Notes: generated by a model not told the origin, from the sequence alone. A DNA stretch of 64,000 nucleotides from Lysinibacillus xylanilyticus (GCF_001708185.1 NZ_MDDN01000009.1:62001-126000); one strand, 5' to 3'. Positions 1 through 8,913 are shown, counted from the stretch's first letter. Program-made: numbers and translations.

Positions 1-247
1 CAAAATAAATATTCGTTTGAACGGGTGTAACAATGCCAGATTGATGTTTTCCATAGAAATCAACTTTATTACGTGCTGTCGTGCTATCCGCAACAGGCTC
101 AAACACATCATAGCCCATTGCTTTCATAACACCACCTAAGCCTGAAGCACCGATTGCTACACCTGCTGCCCCGATGCCAGTTAGCTTTAACATGTCACGT
201 CTAGATATTTTTTTATTGATCCATTTTCCATCATTTGACTCTGTCAT
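1..247 (-). CDS. efeB: EfeB-type Dyp peroxidase, N-terminal part (runs off left edge)
   Basis: This is the first ~82 residues of a protein that continues past the left edge. It starts at ATG 247 and carries a twin-arginine export motif (SRRDMLKLTG) followed by a Gly/Ala-rich hydrophobic stretch. The next part (about residues 50-82) resembles the start of the haem peroxidase EfeB/YwbN, which in the EfeUOB system acts on iron outside the membrane. It lies 6 bp downstream of the efeO stop, so the two are co-transcribed behind the Fur box upstream of efeO. The efeU permease is not visible and may lie further left. The family call rests on the Tat signal, a short stretch of mature protein and context. 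Confidence 0.8.
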   Translation of the reverse strand, partial: MTESNDGKWINKKISRRDMLKLTGIGAAGVAIGASGLGGVMKAMGYDVFEPVADSTTARNKVDFYGKHQSGIVTPVQTNIYF

Positions 248-253
248 TTATTA

Positions 254-1129
254 TCACTCCAAAATAATCCCCATTTGACTTAATGGTTCTCCTAGTTGAT
301 TAACTGCTGCTGCAAGTGCTTTTGTGTTTTCTTCCGTTAATTCCTCGTAAGAAACATATCCACCTTCAGCTGTTGCGTGCTGTGCCAATAAATCATCCAC
401 TGCTTTGAATTTTTCATCTAATGTTGCGACTAATTCTTTATCTTTTGCTTCTAATTTCGGACGTAAGATTTCAAAGATTTTTTCTGCACCTTCAATATTT
501 GCTTTAAAGTCGTAAAGGTCAGTGTGAGAATAGATTTCCTCTTCACCAGTGATTTTAGATGTTGATACTTCATTTAATAAATCAACAGCACCTGTAATCA
601 TTAAATCTGGTGTTACTTCAACAGTTTGAACTAATGCGTGAAGTTCTTTTGCATCGGCTAATAGTTGATCTGCTACCTTCTCGTAACCTGCAGTTTTATT
701 TTCAACCCAAAGTGCATGTTCAAGCTTATGATAACCTGTCCACTCTTCCTCGCCCTTACCTTCTTCTTGGATATCGGCTAAACGACCATCGATTCGTGGG
801 TCAAGGTCTCCAAAGCTTTCTGCGATTGGCTCTGAACGCTCAAAATACATACGAGCTGGTGCATAGGCTGCTTTTGCCCCTTCAATATCGCCAGCTTTAA
901 CTAGGTTTACAAATTTCTCTGTTTCTAGTAAAAATTGATCCATTTGTTCTAAAGCAAATTGTTTATAGGCTGCTAGTTCAGCTGTAAGATCAGCCTCTTT
1001 TGTTTGTTCTGCTTTATCTGCTTGCTCCGTTGCGGGCTTATCTTCTTTTTTTGTTTCTTCTGTATTACCACAGCCAGTCATTAGAATGCCACCTGCAACT
1101 AATACTGACAATATTGATGTTTTTTTCAT
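254..1129 (-). CDS. efeO: EfeO/EfeM iron-uptake lipoprotein (imelysin/M75 domain)
   Basis: A 291-residue lipoprotein with a lipobox ending at Cys20 (LMTGC), an acidic Lys/Glu-rich linker to about residue 47, then a helical imelysin (M75) domain. The GxHxxE-type metal motif is visible as GYHKLEH at about 132-138. In the Efe system EfeO holds iron at the membrane and works with EfeU and the EfeB peroxidase; efeB follows 6 bp downstream. It has no cupredoxin domain, which is usual for the Bacillales (EfeM-like) form. A perfect Fur box lies 38 bp upstream of the start, so expression is expected when iron is scarce. The ribosome-binding site is weak. Confidence 0.9.
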   Translation of the reverse strand: MKKTSILSVLVAGGILMTGCGNTEETKKEDKPATEQADKAEQTKEADLTAELAAYKQFALEQMDQFLLETEKFVNLVKAGDIEGAKAAYAPARMYFERSEPIAESFGDLDPRIDGRLADIQEEGKGEEEWTGYHKLEHALWVENKTAGYEKVADQLLADAKELHALVQTVEVTPDLMITGAVDLLNEVSTSKITGEEEIYSHTDLYDFKANIEGAEKIFEILRPKLEAKDKELVATLDEKFKAVDDLLAQHATAEGGYVSYEELTEENTKALAAAVNQLGEPLSQMGIILE

Positions 1130-1166
1130 GCTAAGTACCTACTTCCGAAATAGTTTATATTGAGAA

Positions 1167-1181
1167 TGATAATGATTATCA
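1167..1181. promoter_or_regulatory. Fur box upstream of efeO
   Basis: TGATAAT-G-ATTATCA is a perfect 7-1-7 inverted repeat matching the Bacillus Fur operator. It sits 38 bp upstream of efeO and implies repression of efeOB when iron is plentiful. Confidence 0.93.
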
Positions 1182-1286
1182 TACTCTATTGCAAGAAATA
1201 TTTTTATTTAAAGAAAAAAACGTCATTTTCTAGTTTATATATTAATATAACTAGAAAAATAACGTATTTCCCACAATATAACGATT

Positions 1287-2483
1287 CTAATCTACGAAAT
1301 TTTTGTTATTTTCATATTTTCCATATAAGAAATAATAAAGGACAATTGACAGTAAAATTACGAATACCATCGCAAAGAAAATCGCACTGTATCCCATCGT
1401 TGGAACGAAGAACCCTAAGAAATAAGGACCAACACCTAAACCTAAATCATATAAAATAAAATAGGTCGATGTCGCAAGTCCTAATCGCTCATTTGGTGTA
1501 ACCTTAATAGCTATTGCTTGCGCTACAGAATTGAAGTTACCATAACCAATACCGATGCAAGCAGCAGCTAGTAAAAATACAACACTACTTGTAGCCGAGC
1601 TAAAGGCATACATACCGATTGCAAAAATAACTAAACACGGATAAACAACAATATTCGCGCCTCTTGAGTCTAGAAGCTTTCCTGTAAATGGACGTGTCGC
1701 TAGAATCACTATTGCATAAATAATAAAGAAATAACTTCCCGCTGAGACTAAATCAAGCTCTTTCGCATAAAACGTCATAAATGACATAACCCCAGAGTAA
1801 GCAAAACCGATAACTAACCCCACCAAAGCAATTGGCACAGCACGCATTTCGATAAAATTGCTTAGCTTAAAGCTTGTTTTTTCTACCATTTCTTTCGCTT
1901 TCTTCGGTACGTCAGGAACTGTCACGATAAAATACATCAAAAAGCAAATTATAGCTAATACTGAATCGACTGCAAAAATCATACGAAAATCTTCAAACAG
2001 TTGTGTTAAAAGAATACCTACAAACGGTCCAATAGCAGTTGCTAAGATGGCACTTAAACTGTAATAACCAATACCTTCACCACGTCGATTAGACGGTAAA
2101 ATTTGTGCAATAATTGTTCCAGTTGCCGTACTCGCCAAGCCAAGTGCAATTCCTTGTACTAAACGATTGAGCATAAGAAGTGTCAAATTTACCGCAAAAA
2201 AATATGACATCGTTGATAGCATAAACAATAATAATCCACAAAATAATGTTTTTTTACTACCCCAATCCCCAATGATTCGTCCTGCCCCAAGACGCCCGAA
2301 TAATGTACCTATAATAAAAATACTCGATACAAGCCCTGCCGTACTAGTTGAAGCTCCAAAGTGCTCAACCGCATAGCCTGCAATCGTTACCATCAATAAA
2401 AAAAAGATCAAAGTAATGGTAAAGTTAATAAGTGAGACGATTAAGAAGTCTTTTGTCCATAGTCTATCTCTAGTTGTTTCCAC
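1287..2483 (-). CDS. MFS transporter (drug/sugar efflux type)
   Basis: A polytopic protein of about 400 residues with roughly 12 hydrophobic segments and the major-facilitator loop 2-3 signature (GRLGAGRIIGDWGSKK, near residue 60). Substrate is unknown; the YfkF-like efflux branch is a reasonable guess. The GTG at 2483 was chosen because AGGAG (2492-2496) is 8 nt upstream of it; the ATG at 2489 is only 2 nt from that site, and an ATG at 2516 would overlap the marR gene. The Shine-Dalgarno sequence sits at the marR stop, so the two genes are coupled. The MarR repressor probably controls this transporter. Confidence 0.85.
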   Translation of the reverse strand: METTRDRLWTKDFLIVSLINFTITLIFFLLMVTIAGYAVEHFGASTSTAGLVSSIFIIGTLFGRLGAGRIIGDWGSKKTLFCGLLLFMLSTMSYFFAVNLTLLMLNRLVQGIALGLASTATGTIIAQILPSNRRGEGIGYYSLSAILATAIGPFVGILLTQLFEDFRMIFAVDSVLAIICFLMYFIVTVPDVPKKAKEMVEKTSFKLSNFIEMRAVPIALVGLVIGFAYSGVMSFMTFYAKELDLVSAGSYFFIIYAIVILATRPFTGKLLDSRGANIVVYPCLVIFAIGMYAFSSATSSVVFLLAAACIGIGYGNFNSVAQAIAIKVTPNERLGLATSTYFILYDLGLGVGPYFLGFFVPTMGYSAIFFAMVFVILLSIVLYYFLYGKYENNKNFVD

Positions 2484-2494
2484 TTCCATCTCTC

Positions 2495-2923
2495 CTACCG
2501 ATTTATGTTTGCACAAATTTTCGCTAAAACTTGTGTCGCAATCTCTATCTCCTGCTTTGATACGCCTGCAAGTGCCTGTTCAAACAACGGTTTTAAATGC
2601 GCCTTTATTTCTAGCACAAGTTCTTCACCATAAGCCGTTAATTGTACAAGCTTTTCGCGCTTATCCCTACCCGCTACCGTTTCCACATAGCCAAGTTCTA
2701 CAAGCTTGTGAACGAACCTTGTGACACTTGGCTTTTCAATTGACATATAATTCGCAATCTCCACGAATGAATGTCGCCCCTTATCATTAAGTAATCGAAG
2801 AACAGCCCATTGCGAGCTATATAGTTGATATTTCTCTAATTGCACATTCACTTGATTGATAAAAGGTCTGTACATTAAGCGATACTGATTAAAAAAATCC
2901 TGTTCAACCGTCACAGTTACCAC
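2495..2923 (-). CDS. MarR family transcriptional regulator
   Basis: A 142-residue winged-helix protein. The helix-turn-helix lies near 55-75 (FVEIANYMSIEKPSVTRFVH), followed by the wing motif with DKREKLVQLT typical of MarR (DxRxxxxxLT). It is the first gene of a two-gene operon with the MFS transporter. An imperfect palindrome just upstream is a plausible self-operator, which fits the usual scheme in which a small molecule releases MarR and induces the pump. The inducer is unknown. Confidence 0.9.
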   Translation of the reverse strand: MVTVTVEQDFFNQYRLMYRPFINQVNVQLEKYQLYSSQWAVLRLLNDKGRHSFVEIANYMSIEKPSVTRFVHKLVELGYVETVAGRDKREKLVQLTAYGEELVLEIKAHLKPLFEQALAGVSKQEIEIATQVLAKICANINR

Positions 2924-2934
2924 TCCTTATAAAT

Positions 2935-2953
2935 TAGTTAGCCTAGGTAACTA
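2935..2953. promoter_or_regulatory. Candidate MarR operator
   Basis: TAGTTA - 7 nt - TAACTA, a dyad with perfect 6-bp arms, lies 11 bp upstream of the marR start. Spacing and length fit a MarR dimer site that autoregulates the marR-MFS operon. This is inferred from position and symmetry only. Confidence 0.5.
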
Positions 2954-3036
2954 TATACCTGAAATAGCGATTTGTCTAGTAGGAAATTAGCGAGGATTCC
3001 TTTAGTTTAGAGCCGCTATCGTTGTCGTTGGTCTTT

Positions 3037-3431
3037 TCGTCGCTTCGAGACTTTTATCCGTCGGTGCCGGGGTTCTTTCCGTCGTTCTGAGGGTTCTTTC
3101 CGTCGGTCGCTCCATTGTTTCCGTCGCCCCTTTTCTATCCGTCTCCTTGAGATTTTTATCCGTCGGGGCCGGCGTTCTTTCCGTCGCTCTGAGACTTCTT
3201 TCCGGCGATCGCTCCATTGTTTCCGTCGCCTGTATTTCTATCCGTCGATCACTCCATTGTTTCCGTCGCCTCTATTTCTATCCGTCTCCTTGCCTTTTCT
3301 TTCCGTCGGTGCCGGCGTTCTTTCCGTCGCTCTGAGACTTCTTTCCGTCGATCGCTCCATTGTTTCCGTCGCCTCTATTTCTATCCGTCTCCTTGCCTTT
3401 TCTTTCCGTCGTTGTCGCTATTCTTTCCGCC
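3037..3431. repeat. 21-bp periodic array of about 20 TCCGTC motifs
   Basis: The motif CCGTC (usually TTTCCGTCG or TATCCGTCN) recurs at 3058, 3079, 3100, 3121, 3139, 3160, 3181, 3202 (CCGGC), 3223, 3242, 3263, 3282, 3303, 3324, 3345, 3366, 3385, 3406 and 3427 (CCGCC). The step is 21 bp except for four steps of 18-19 bp. A weaker first copy is at 3037. A higher-order unit of about 102 bp is also visible. On the minus strand the 21-bp step reads as seven-residue repeats (TERxxxx), but the 19-bp steps shift the frame, so I treat it as a non-coding satellite-like array rather than a gene. Confidence 0.85.
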
Positions 3432-3442
3432 ACTCCTTTTAA

Positions 3443-3823
3443 CTAAAAAGCCGCAACTGTATTAAACGGAATCTGTTCGCCATTTTTATATAAATAAATA
3501 TATTCATAATTAGCATCTTTCGTTAGTTTATAAATATGCTGCTTCATAACTTCGTCGTTTTGATTTTCAATTTCGTCAATGTTTATTACAATCGTATCTT
3601 CCTTACTCTTCACGCTGACTGTAACAGTTTCCTTTGTATTGATCACAATATACGAGCGCTTTTCACCATTATTTATCATTTGGGCATAATCTTCCATTCC
3701 AAGGTCATTTAAAGTTTCTTGTAAATCCTTTGGTACAGATTTTACTTTAGTAATTGCTAATGTTGAATTACATGCTGACAATACAATTATTGAACATAAT
3801 AAGACGATTAATAATTTCTTCAT
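3443..3823 (-). CDS. Small hypothetical lipoprotein
   Basis: A 126-residue protein with a clear lipoprotein signal (VLSAC, Cys18) and a good ribosome-binding site (GGAG, 9 nt spacing). The mature part is about 108 residues, mostly beta/alpha with many Lys, Asp and Asn; no family was recognised. It stands alone between the 21-bp array and the siderophore operon terminator. Confidence 0.7.
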   Translation of the reverse strand: MKKLLIVLLCSIIVLSACNSTLAITKVKSVPKDLQETLNDLGMEDYAQMINNGEKRSYIVINTKETVTVSVKSKEDTIVINIDEIENQNDEVMKQHIYKLTKDANYEYIYLYKNGEQIPFNTVAAF

Positions 3824-3881
3824 GTACCATCACTCCTTATTTATCATATTCAATAAATATTCCGAAAAAGCCTTTCAAAAT

Positions 3882-3916
3882 AAAAAAACAACCGAACAGC
3901 CAAAGCCATTCAGTCG
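3882..3916 (-). terminator. Terminator of the siderophore ABC operon
   Basis: Arms 3889-3900 and 3905-3916 pair with some G-U pairs around a 4-nt loop, followed on the minus strand by seven T (3888-3882). The stop codon of the last permease lies inside the stem. Confidence 0.75.
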
Positions 3917-4917
3917 TTTTTTCGTAATAAATATAAAAAATAAGGAGCACCGATACATGCTACGACAATACCAGCTGGCACTGTCGCACTGGCAATCGCT
4001 ACGCGGCCAATCGTATCCGCCAGCATTAATAAACTTGCACCTATAAACAAGGTAAGCGGTAAAAAGAACTGGAAGCGTGGTCCGACAAGCTGTTTCGCAA
4101 TATGTGGAGCCATTAGACCGATAAAGGCAATTCCCCCTGTAATTGAAACAGCAGCCGCAGCTAATGCAACAGCGACCACTAATAATTGCAAGCGCTCGCG
4201 AGCAATATTCATGCCTAAACCAACTGCCGTTTGTTCGTTCATCGCCAGTACATTTAACACATTGGCCTTATAAAAAATAAATGGAATGCCTAGCACCAGC
4301 CAAGGCAATAACGCCCAGAAAAACGGCCAATCCGTTCCCCACACATTGCCCGCGAGCCATTGCGCGATAAATTGCACATCACTACGCTCCGCTGAAGAAA
4401 TTAACATCATCATCAATCCAGATAAGGCAGAGGCTACTCCCACTCCGACTAAAATTAGTTGGACTGGCTGTACACCCATATTGCGCTTATAGGCGAAAAA
4501 GTAGATACACAATGCTGTTAATAAAGCACTACCAAATCCGACAAGTGGTAATACATATGCAAAGTTAGGAAGATTACCATCTACAAGGAGATAAAAAAGC
4601 GTAATCCCAACACCCGCCCCAGCATTAATCCCAATAATACCGGGGTCCGCTAAGTCATTTCGGGTCACTCCCTGCAACACGGCACCCGCTAATGCTAATG
4701 CCATCCCTGCTGCTGCCAATACAAACAATCTTGGCAAACGAACAGAAAACAATACGAATGATTCTTTAAAGCTGCCGTCTCCCAACAAGATCGGTATGAT
4801 GCGGTCAATAGAAACCGAAGCAGCTCCCATGGATATGCCCATCACAAAAATAACGATTGTCAACAATATCCATACAATTAACCATTTACGTTGTTTTTTT
4901 CGCCCGTCATTAAACAA
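3910..4917 (-). CDS. Iron-siderophore ABC transporter permease (FecCD), second subunit
   Basis: A 335-residue FecCD/BtuC-type permease with about ten membrane segments and the conserved GGIAFIGLMAPHIAKQLVG region that contacts the ATPase. TTG at 4917 is the likely start: GGGAGG lies about 8 nt upstream, within the end of the preceding permease gene, giving an 8-bp overlap. A longer reading to 4983 would overlap by 74 bp with no ribosome-binding site. With the neighbouring permease it forms a heterodimeric channel, as in YfiZ-YfhA or FhuB-FhuG systems for hydroxamate siderophores. The actual ligand cannot be read from the sequence. Confidence 0.9.
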   Translation of the reverse strand: MFNDGRKKQRKWLIVWILLTIVIFVMGISMGAASVSIDRIIPILLGDGSFKESFVLFSVRLPRLFVLAAAGMALALAGAVLQGVTRNDLADPGIIGINAGAGVGITLFYLLVDGNLPNFAYVLPLVGFGSALLTALCIYFFAYKRNMGVQPVQLILVGVGVASALSGLMMMLISSAERSDVQFIAQWLAGNVWGTDWPFFWALLPWLVLGIPFIFYKANVLNVLAMNEQTAVGLGMNIARERLQLLVVAVALAAAAVSITGGIAFIGLMAPHIAKQLVGPRFQFFLPLTLFIGASLLMLADTIGRVAIASATVPAGIVVACIGAPYFLYLLRKND

Positions 4918-5911
4918 GCTGACGACCTCCCTTCCGAACAAGAAGTAAGAAGAATGGAAGGCCGATAATGGAGATAATTGCAACTACCGGTGTTTCATAT
5001 GGAGCATTAATCATTCTACCTGCGAAATCCGCTGTTACCATAAACCAACCACCGATAATAGCACTCATCGGTAAGACCAATCGATAGTCTGTCCCAACAA
5101 TAGCACGCACAATATGCGGCACCATCAAACCAACAAATGCAAGATTCCCAACAAGGGCAACTGCAGAGCCTGCTAGTACAACAACTACAAACATCATAAT
5201 TCCTTTAATTACTGTTGTATTTTGTCCTAACCCTACAGCAACTTCTTCGTTTAAACTTAAAATGGTTAGCTGACGACTAAATATAAACGCTACTATTAAG
5301 CCTATTATAATAAAAGGAACAATCATTAGCGCTTGCCATGTTGTGCCAATTAAACCACCACTCGTCCACATCGATACATCTTTTGAAATTTGAAATAATA
5401 TTCCCGTACCATCTGCAATTGCTTGTAAAAGAGCAGATACAGCTGCACCGGCTAAGACAAGCTTTAACGGAGAAAAGCCATTCTTTGTAGAAGCACCAAT
5501 ACCATATACAATCATCATCCCGATTCCAGCACCTACGAAACAGGCAAAAATAAGCATCATATAAGAGGCATTGGGGATAAATGCCATTGTTAAAGCAAGT
5601 ACAGCATTGGCACCCGCTGTTAGACCGAGGAGCCCAGGATCTGCTAATGGATTTCTTGTAACTCCTTGCATAATAGCACCAGCAACCGCAAGTGCACTGC
5701 CTACAAAAATAGCCGCAATGATACGTGGAAATCGAATTTCACGTAAAATCGTATAATGCTTGCCACCGCTTTGTCCGACAACAGCTTCATAAACATCTTG
5801 AATGCTAGTATTAGCCGCGCCAACACAAAGCGAGATCGTCACTGTCACTGCTAATAAGATCAGTGCAAACAGCGCCTGAAGCCAAAATGGGAATTGTCGA
5901 AACTTTGTCAT
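4910..5911 (-). CDS. Iron-siderophore ABC transporter permease (FecCD), first subunit
   Basis: A 333-residue FecCD permease with about ten membrane helices, the early motif VAGAIMQGVTRNPLADPG and the ATPase-contact motif GNLAFVGLMVPHIVR. It lies 26 bp downstream of the binding lipoprotein and overlaps the second permease by 8 bp. Gene order (ATPase, binding protein, permease, permease) is that of a complete ferric-siderophore importer. It is closest in feel to YfiZ-type permeases for hydroxamates such as schizokinen, but this is a family-level guess. Confidence 0.9.
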   Translation of the reverse strand: MTKFRQFPFWLQALFALILLAVTVTISLCVGAANTSIQDVYEAVVGQSGGKHYTILREIRFPRIIAAIFVGSALAVAGAIMQGVTRNPLADPGLLGLTAGANAVLALTMAFIPNASYMMLIFACFVGAGIGMMIVYGIGASTKNGFSPLKLVLAGAAVSALLQAIADGTGILFQISKDVSMWTSGGLIGTTWQALMIVPFIIIGLIVAFIFSRQLTILSLNEEVAVGLGQNTTVIKGIMMFVVVVLAGSAVALVGNLAFVGLMVPHIVRAIVGTDYRLVLPMSAIIGGWFMVTADFAGRMINAPYETPVVAIISIIGLPFFLLLVRKGGRQLV

Positions 5912-5937
5912 TTGCCTTCGCTACTCTCTACTAAAAA

Positions 5938-6855
5938 TTATTGTAAAAACTTCTCTTCAAAGAAATCTAATTGATACTCTAAAGTGATCGGATCATTAAA
6001 GTAAAATGCGTTGGCATTCACTTCAAATAATTGTCCTTTTTTCACCGCTTCTAAATCTTTAAACCACGCAGCATCTGTAAATGAATTATCTTGATCCTGG
6101 AACATACTAAAAATCACATAGTCTCCTGCATATTCACCTAAAACTTCTTGTGAAATTGCAAAATAACCTGGCTTCAAAGCATCTTGTTTCACTTTTTCAG
6201 GCATATTTAAGCCCATTGCTTGATATAAAATTTCTGTTCCACGACCCCAGTTATCACCATAAACATACAATTGCTTATTAAAGCTTTCTGCAACAGTAAC
6301 GGTTGCATCTTCACCGATTTTTTCTTTAATTTTCGTACCTGTTTCTGCAGCACGCGTTTTAAAATCCTCAACCCACTCAGTAGCTTCTTTTTCTTTGTTA
6401 ACGACCTTACCGATTTCAATGAATTGTTGTAAATAGTCGACTTTTCCGTAAGTAAATAATACCGTCGGAGCGATTTCTGCTAATTTATCCGCATTTTCAA
6501 TACCACTTAAACCAATAATTAAATCCGGTTCTAGCTCAAGAATTTTTTCAATATCTGTATTCTCAACAACCACTGCATCTTTAATATCATCTTGGAAGTT
6601 TGGATTTTTCGCAGCCCATGAATCAACGCCAACGACATTTACTCCAAGTTGTAATAAATCCCCAACAAAAGAAGATAACACAACGACACGTTTAGGGTTA
6701 GCAGGTACTTCAATGGGACCTGTTTCAGATTGATACGTAATCGTTTCTGCTGATGATGCTTCTTTAGAGCCCTCATCTGTCTTCTCTTCTTTATTGCCGC
6801 ACGCTGCAAGCACTAGTACAACCATCATAAACATTGGTAATAACCACTTTTTCAT
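5938..6855 (-). CDS. Iron-siderophore binding lipoprotein
   Basis: A 305-residue periplasmic-binding-like lipoprotein. The lipobox LAAC places the lipidated Cys at 19, followed by a short acidic linker and a class III (FecB/FepB) binding fold: IEVPANPKRVVVLSS near 50-65, then EKILELEPDLIIGLSG near 105. It captures ferric siderophore at the outer face of the membrane for the two FecCD permeases that follow. It resembles YfiY/FeuA-type proteins. It starts 15 bp after the ATPase stop, inside the Fur-controlled operon. Confidence 0.88.
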   Translation of the reverse strand: MKKWLLPMFMMVVLVLAACGNKEEKTDEGSKEASSAETITYQSETGPIEVPANPKRVVVLSSFVGDLLQLGVNVVGVDSWAAKNPNFQDDIKDAVVVENTDIEKILELEPDLIIGLSGIENADKLAEIAPTVLFTYGKVDYLQQFIEIGKVVNKEKEATEWVEDFKTRAAETGTKIKEKIGEDATVTVAESFNKQLYVYGDNWGRGTEILYQAMGLNMPEKVKQDALKPGYFAISQEVLGEYAGDYVIFSMFQDQDNSFTDAAWFKDLEAVKKGQLFEVNANAFYFNDPITLEYQLDFFEEKFLQ

Positions 6856-6870
6856 TAATTCATTCTCCTT

Positions 6871-7659
6871 CTACACCGTTTCTAGTAAGTTATATGTAAT
6901 GCACATTGGCTTGTCTGTTCGTGGATCCTTGCCAATGACTGCATCAATATTAAACACTTTTTCTAATACTTCTGGTACAATCACTTCCTCTGCCGTACCA
7001 AACTTCACAAGCTTTCCTTGCGAAAGAGCAACAATATAATCTGAAAAACGAGCTGCTTGATTTAAATCATGTAGCACCATGACAATTGTGCGTCCTTCTT
7101 CTTCGTTTAACTTGTAAAGTAGTTCTAAAACTTCTAACTGATGGGCCATATCTAAATAGGTTGTTGGCTCATCTAAAAAAATAATAGCGGTCTCCTGTGC
7201 TAATGCCATCGCAATCCACACTCGTTGACGCTGTCCACCAGATAAGGCATCAACTGTATTTAACCGAAATTCATCCGTTTTAGTTACCTTTAAGGCCCAG
7301 TCAATCACGTCTTTATCCTTTTGTGATAAATTGCCGAAGCCTTTTTGATATGGAAATCGACCGTAAGATACAAGTTCTTCCACTGTTAAACCATGCGCAC
7401 TTTCTGGACTTTGTGGCAATATAGCAAGCTCTTTCGCTAATTCCTTCGTTTTCATCTTGGAAATATTTTGACCGTCTAGAATGACTTGTCCACTCTCATG
7501 CTTCAAAATTCTTGTAATAGCTTTTAAAAGTGTAGATTTACCACAGCCATTAGAGCCGATTATCGTTGTAATTTTACCGTCTGGAATTTCCAGCGACAAA
7601 TCATGCACAATCGTTTTGTTCTCATAGCCAATACGAATCGATTCAACTTGTAAACGCAA
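6871..7659 (-). CDS. Iron-siderophore ABC transporter ATPase
   Basis: A 262-residue ABC ATPase of the FecE/FhuC/YusV type. The Walker A (GSNGCGKST, near residue 36), the signature (LSGGQRQRVWIAMAL, near 137), the Walker B (IIFLDEPTTYLD) and the switch His (VLHDLNQAA) are all intact. TTG at 7659 is the likely start: AGAGAGG lies 7 nt upstream, while the longer reading to 7716 would begin inside the Fur box. It is the first gene of the four-gene siderophore import operon. Having its own ATPase means the importer need not share one encoded elsewhere, as YfiYZ-YfhA does in B. subtilis. Confidence 0.9.
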   Translation of the reverse strand: MRLQVESIRIGYENKTIVHDLSLEIPDGKITTIIGSNGCGKSTLLKAITRILKHESGQVILDGQNISKMKTKELAKELAILPQSPESAHGLTVEELVSYGRFPYQKGFGNLSQKDKDVIDWALKVTKTDEFRLNTVDALSGGQRQRVWIAMALAQETAIIFLDEPTTYLDMAHQLEVLELLYKLNEEEGRTIVMVLHDLNQAARFSDYIVALSQGKLVKFGTAEEVIVPEVLEKVFNIDAVIGKDPRTDKPMCITYNLLETV

Positions 7660-7716
7660 AATGTAACCTCTCTTTCTTTTTACTTCTTTCCATGCTATGA
7701 TACTCACAACTAACAA

Positions 7717-7731
7717 TGATAATCATTATCA
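7717..7731. promoter_or_regulatory. Fur box between siderophore operon and reductase
   Basis: TGATAAT-C-ATTATCA is a perfect 7-1-7 Fur operator. It lies immediately downstream of the -10 of the leftward promoter, where bound Fur would block initiation, and may also affect the rightward reductase gene. Confidence 0.93.
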
Positions 7732-7738
7732 CTAGATT

Positions 7739-7767
7739 AGTCTAGTAATCAGATCAAGTTTTGTCAA
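7739..7767 (-). promoter_or_regulatory. Sigma-A promoter of siderophore operon
   Basis: TTGACA (7767-7762) and TAGACT (7744-7739) are separated by exactly 17 bp on the minus strand. The start of transcription would fall at about 7732, abutting the Fur box. Confidence 0.65.
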
Positions 7768-7804
7768 ATACTTTTTTAATATTTTTCTAAGGATGTGCGA
7801 GAAA

Positions 7805-8854
7805 ATGCAACATATATATGATGTGACAATTATTGGTGGTGGGCCTGCTGGTCTATATAGTGCCTTTTATAGTGGTTTACGAGGATTAAAAACGAAATTA
7901 ATCGAGAGTCAACAACAGCTTGGAGGTAAAGTATTGCTTTATCCAGAAAAGCTAATTTGGGATATTGGTGGTCACCCTCCTGTGTTAGGCGAACAATTTG
8001 TACAACAATTAATTGCGCAAGCTAAAACGTTTGATCCAACTATTTTAACAGACACAAAAATCGATTTCATAGAGCGTCAAGACGATATTTTTATACTTCA
8101 TAGTGCCCAAGGTGATCAGCATTACTCTAAAACTGTTCTTATAGCCGTTGGTGGTGGAATCATCAACCCTCAAAAGCTTACTCTGGATGGCGCAGAAAAA
8201 TACGAAATGACCAATTTGCATTATACCGTGCAATCCTATCAACGTTTTGTGGACAAGGAAGTTATTATTTCGGGAGGCGGAAATGCGGCGATTGACTGGG
8301 CAGTTGAGCTTAATCGTATCGCTAAAAACGTTACTGTTGTTTATCGCAAAGATAAGTTATCTGCCCACGAAGCCACAATTCAAGAAGCTTCGGATGCCGG
8401 TGTCCAAATTGAATGCAATACAACTATTACGAAACTAACTGCGAATGCTGACAAAACGGCTATTCAATTAGTAACGTGCGAAAACTCAAAAACGAAGCAA
8501 AGCTATACACGTCAAATTGATGAAGTCATTGTAAGTCATGGTTATAACCGCGAAGCATCATTAGAATTTGATCAAGCGATCACCATTCCTAAAAAAGATG
8601 ATTACTATTTCGAAGGCACAGCTACAGGAGAAACCGCACAGCCTGGAATTTTTGCAGCAGGTGATATTTTAGCATTTGAAGGGAAAATTCATCTTCTCCT
8701 AGGAACCTTCCAAGATGCAGCCAATGCCGTGAACTCCATCAAAACATTTTTAGAGCCTACTGCCTATCGCCATGGCATCGTTTCATCACATAACGAGGCA
8801 TTTAAAGAGAAAAATCGCTCTATTATTGAAAAGCACCTTATACAAGTAAAATAA
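7805..8854 (+). CDS. YcgT/YumC-type ferredoxin (flavodoxin)-NADP reductase
   Basis: A 349-residue thioredoxin-reductase-like flavoprotein that lacks the CxxC redox pair. The FAD-binding GGGPAG is at 11-16, a second Rossmann motif for NADPH (SGGGNAAIDWA) lies near 155, and a GDI motif (AAGDILAFEG) is near the C-terminus. This fits type 2 ferredoxin-NADP reductases; B. subtilis YcgT is Fur-regulated, and the Fur box here agrees. A role in reducing ferric siderophore or supplying electrons to flavodoxin during iron shortage is inferred. The second in-frame ATG (7805) is chosen because the first one overlaps the AAGGA ribosome-binding site. Confidence 0.85.
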   Translation: MQHIYDVTIIGGGPAGLYSAFYSGLRGLKTKLIESQQQLGGKVLLYPEKLIWDIGGHPPVLGEQFVQQLIAQAKTFDPTILTDTKIDFIERQDDIFILHSAQGDQHYSKTVLIAVGGGIINPQKLTLDGAEKYEMTNLHYTVQSYQRFVDKEVIISGGGNAAIDWAVELNRIAKNVTVVYRKDKLSAHEATIQEASDAGVQIECNTTITKLTANADKTAIQLVTCENSKTKQSYTRQIDEVIVSHGYNREASLEFDQAITIPKKDDYYFEGTATGETAQPGIFAAGDILAFEGKIHLLLGTFQDAANAVNSIKTFLEPTAYRHGIVSSHNEAFKEKNRSIIEKHLIQVK

Positions 8855-8913
8855 ACACAAAAACCTTTGCGCTAGTAGCAAATTAGGTTGCTGTCTTCTT
8901 TCAATCTAAAGAA

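Noticed and set aside
3002..3465. Several open frames on both strands in the 21-bp array
   Set aside because: They are by-products of a repeat without stop codons, lack ribosome-binding sites, and shift frame with the 19-bp steps.
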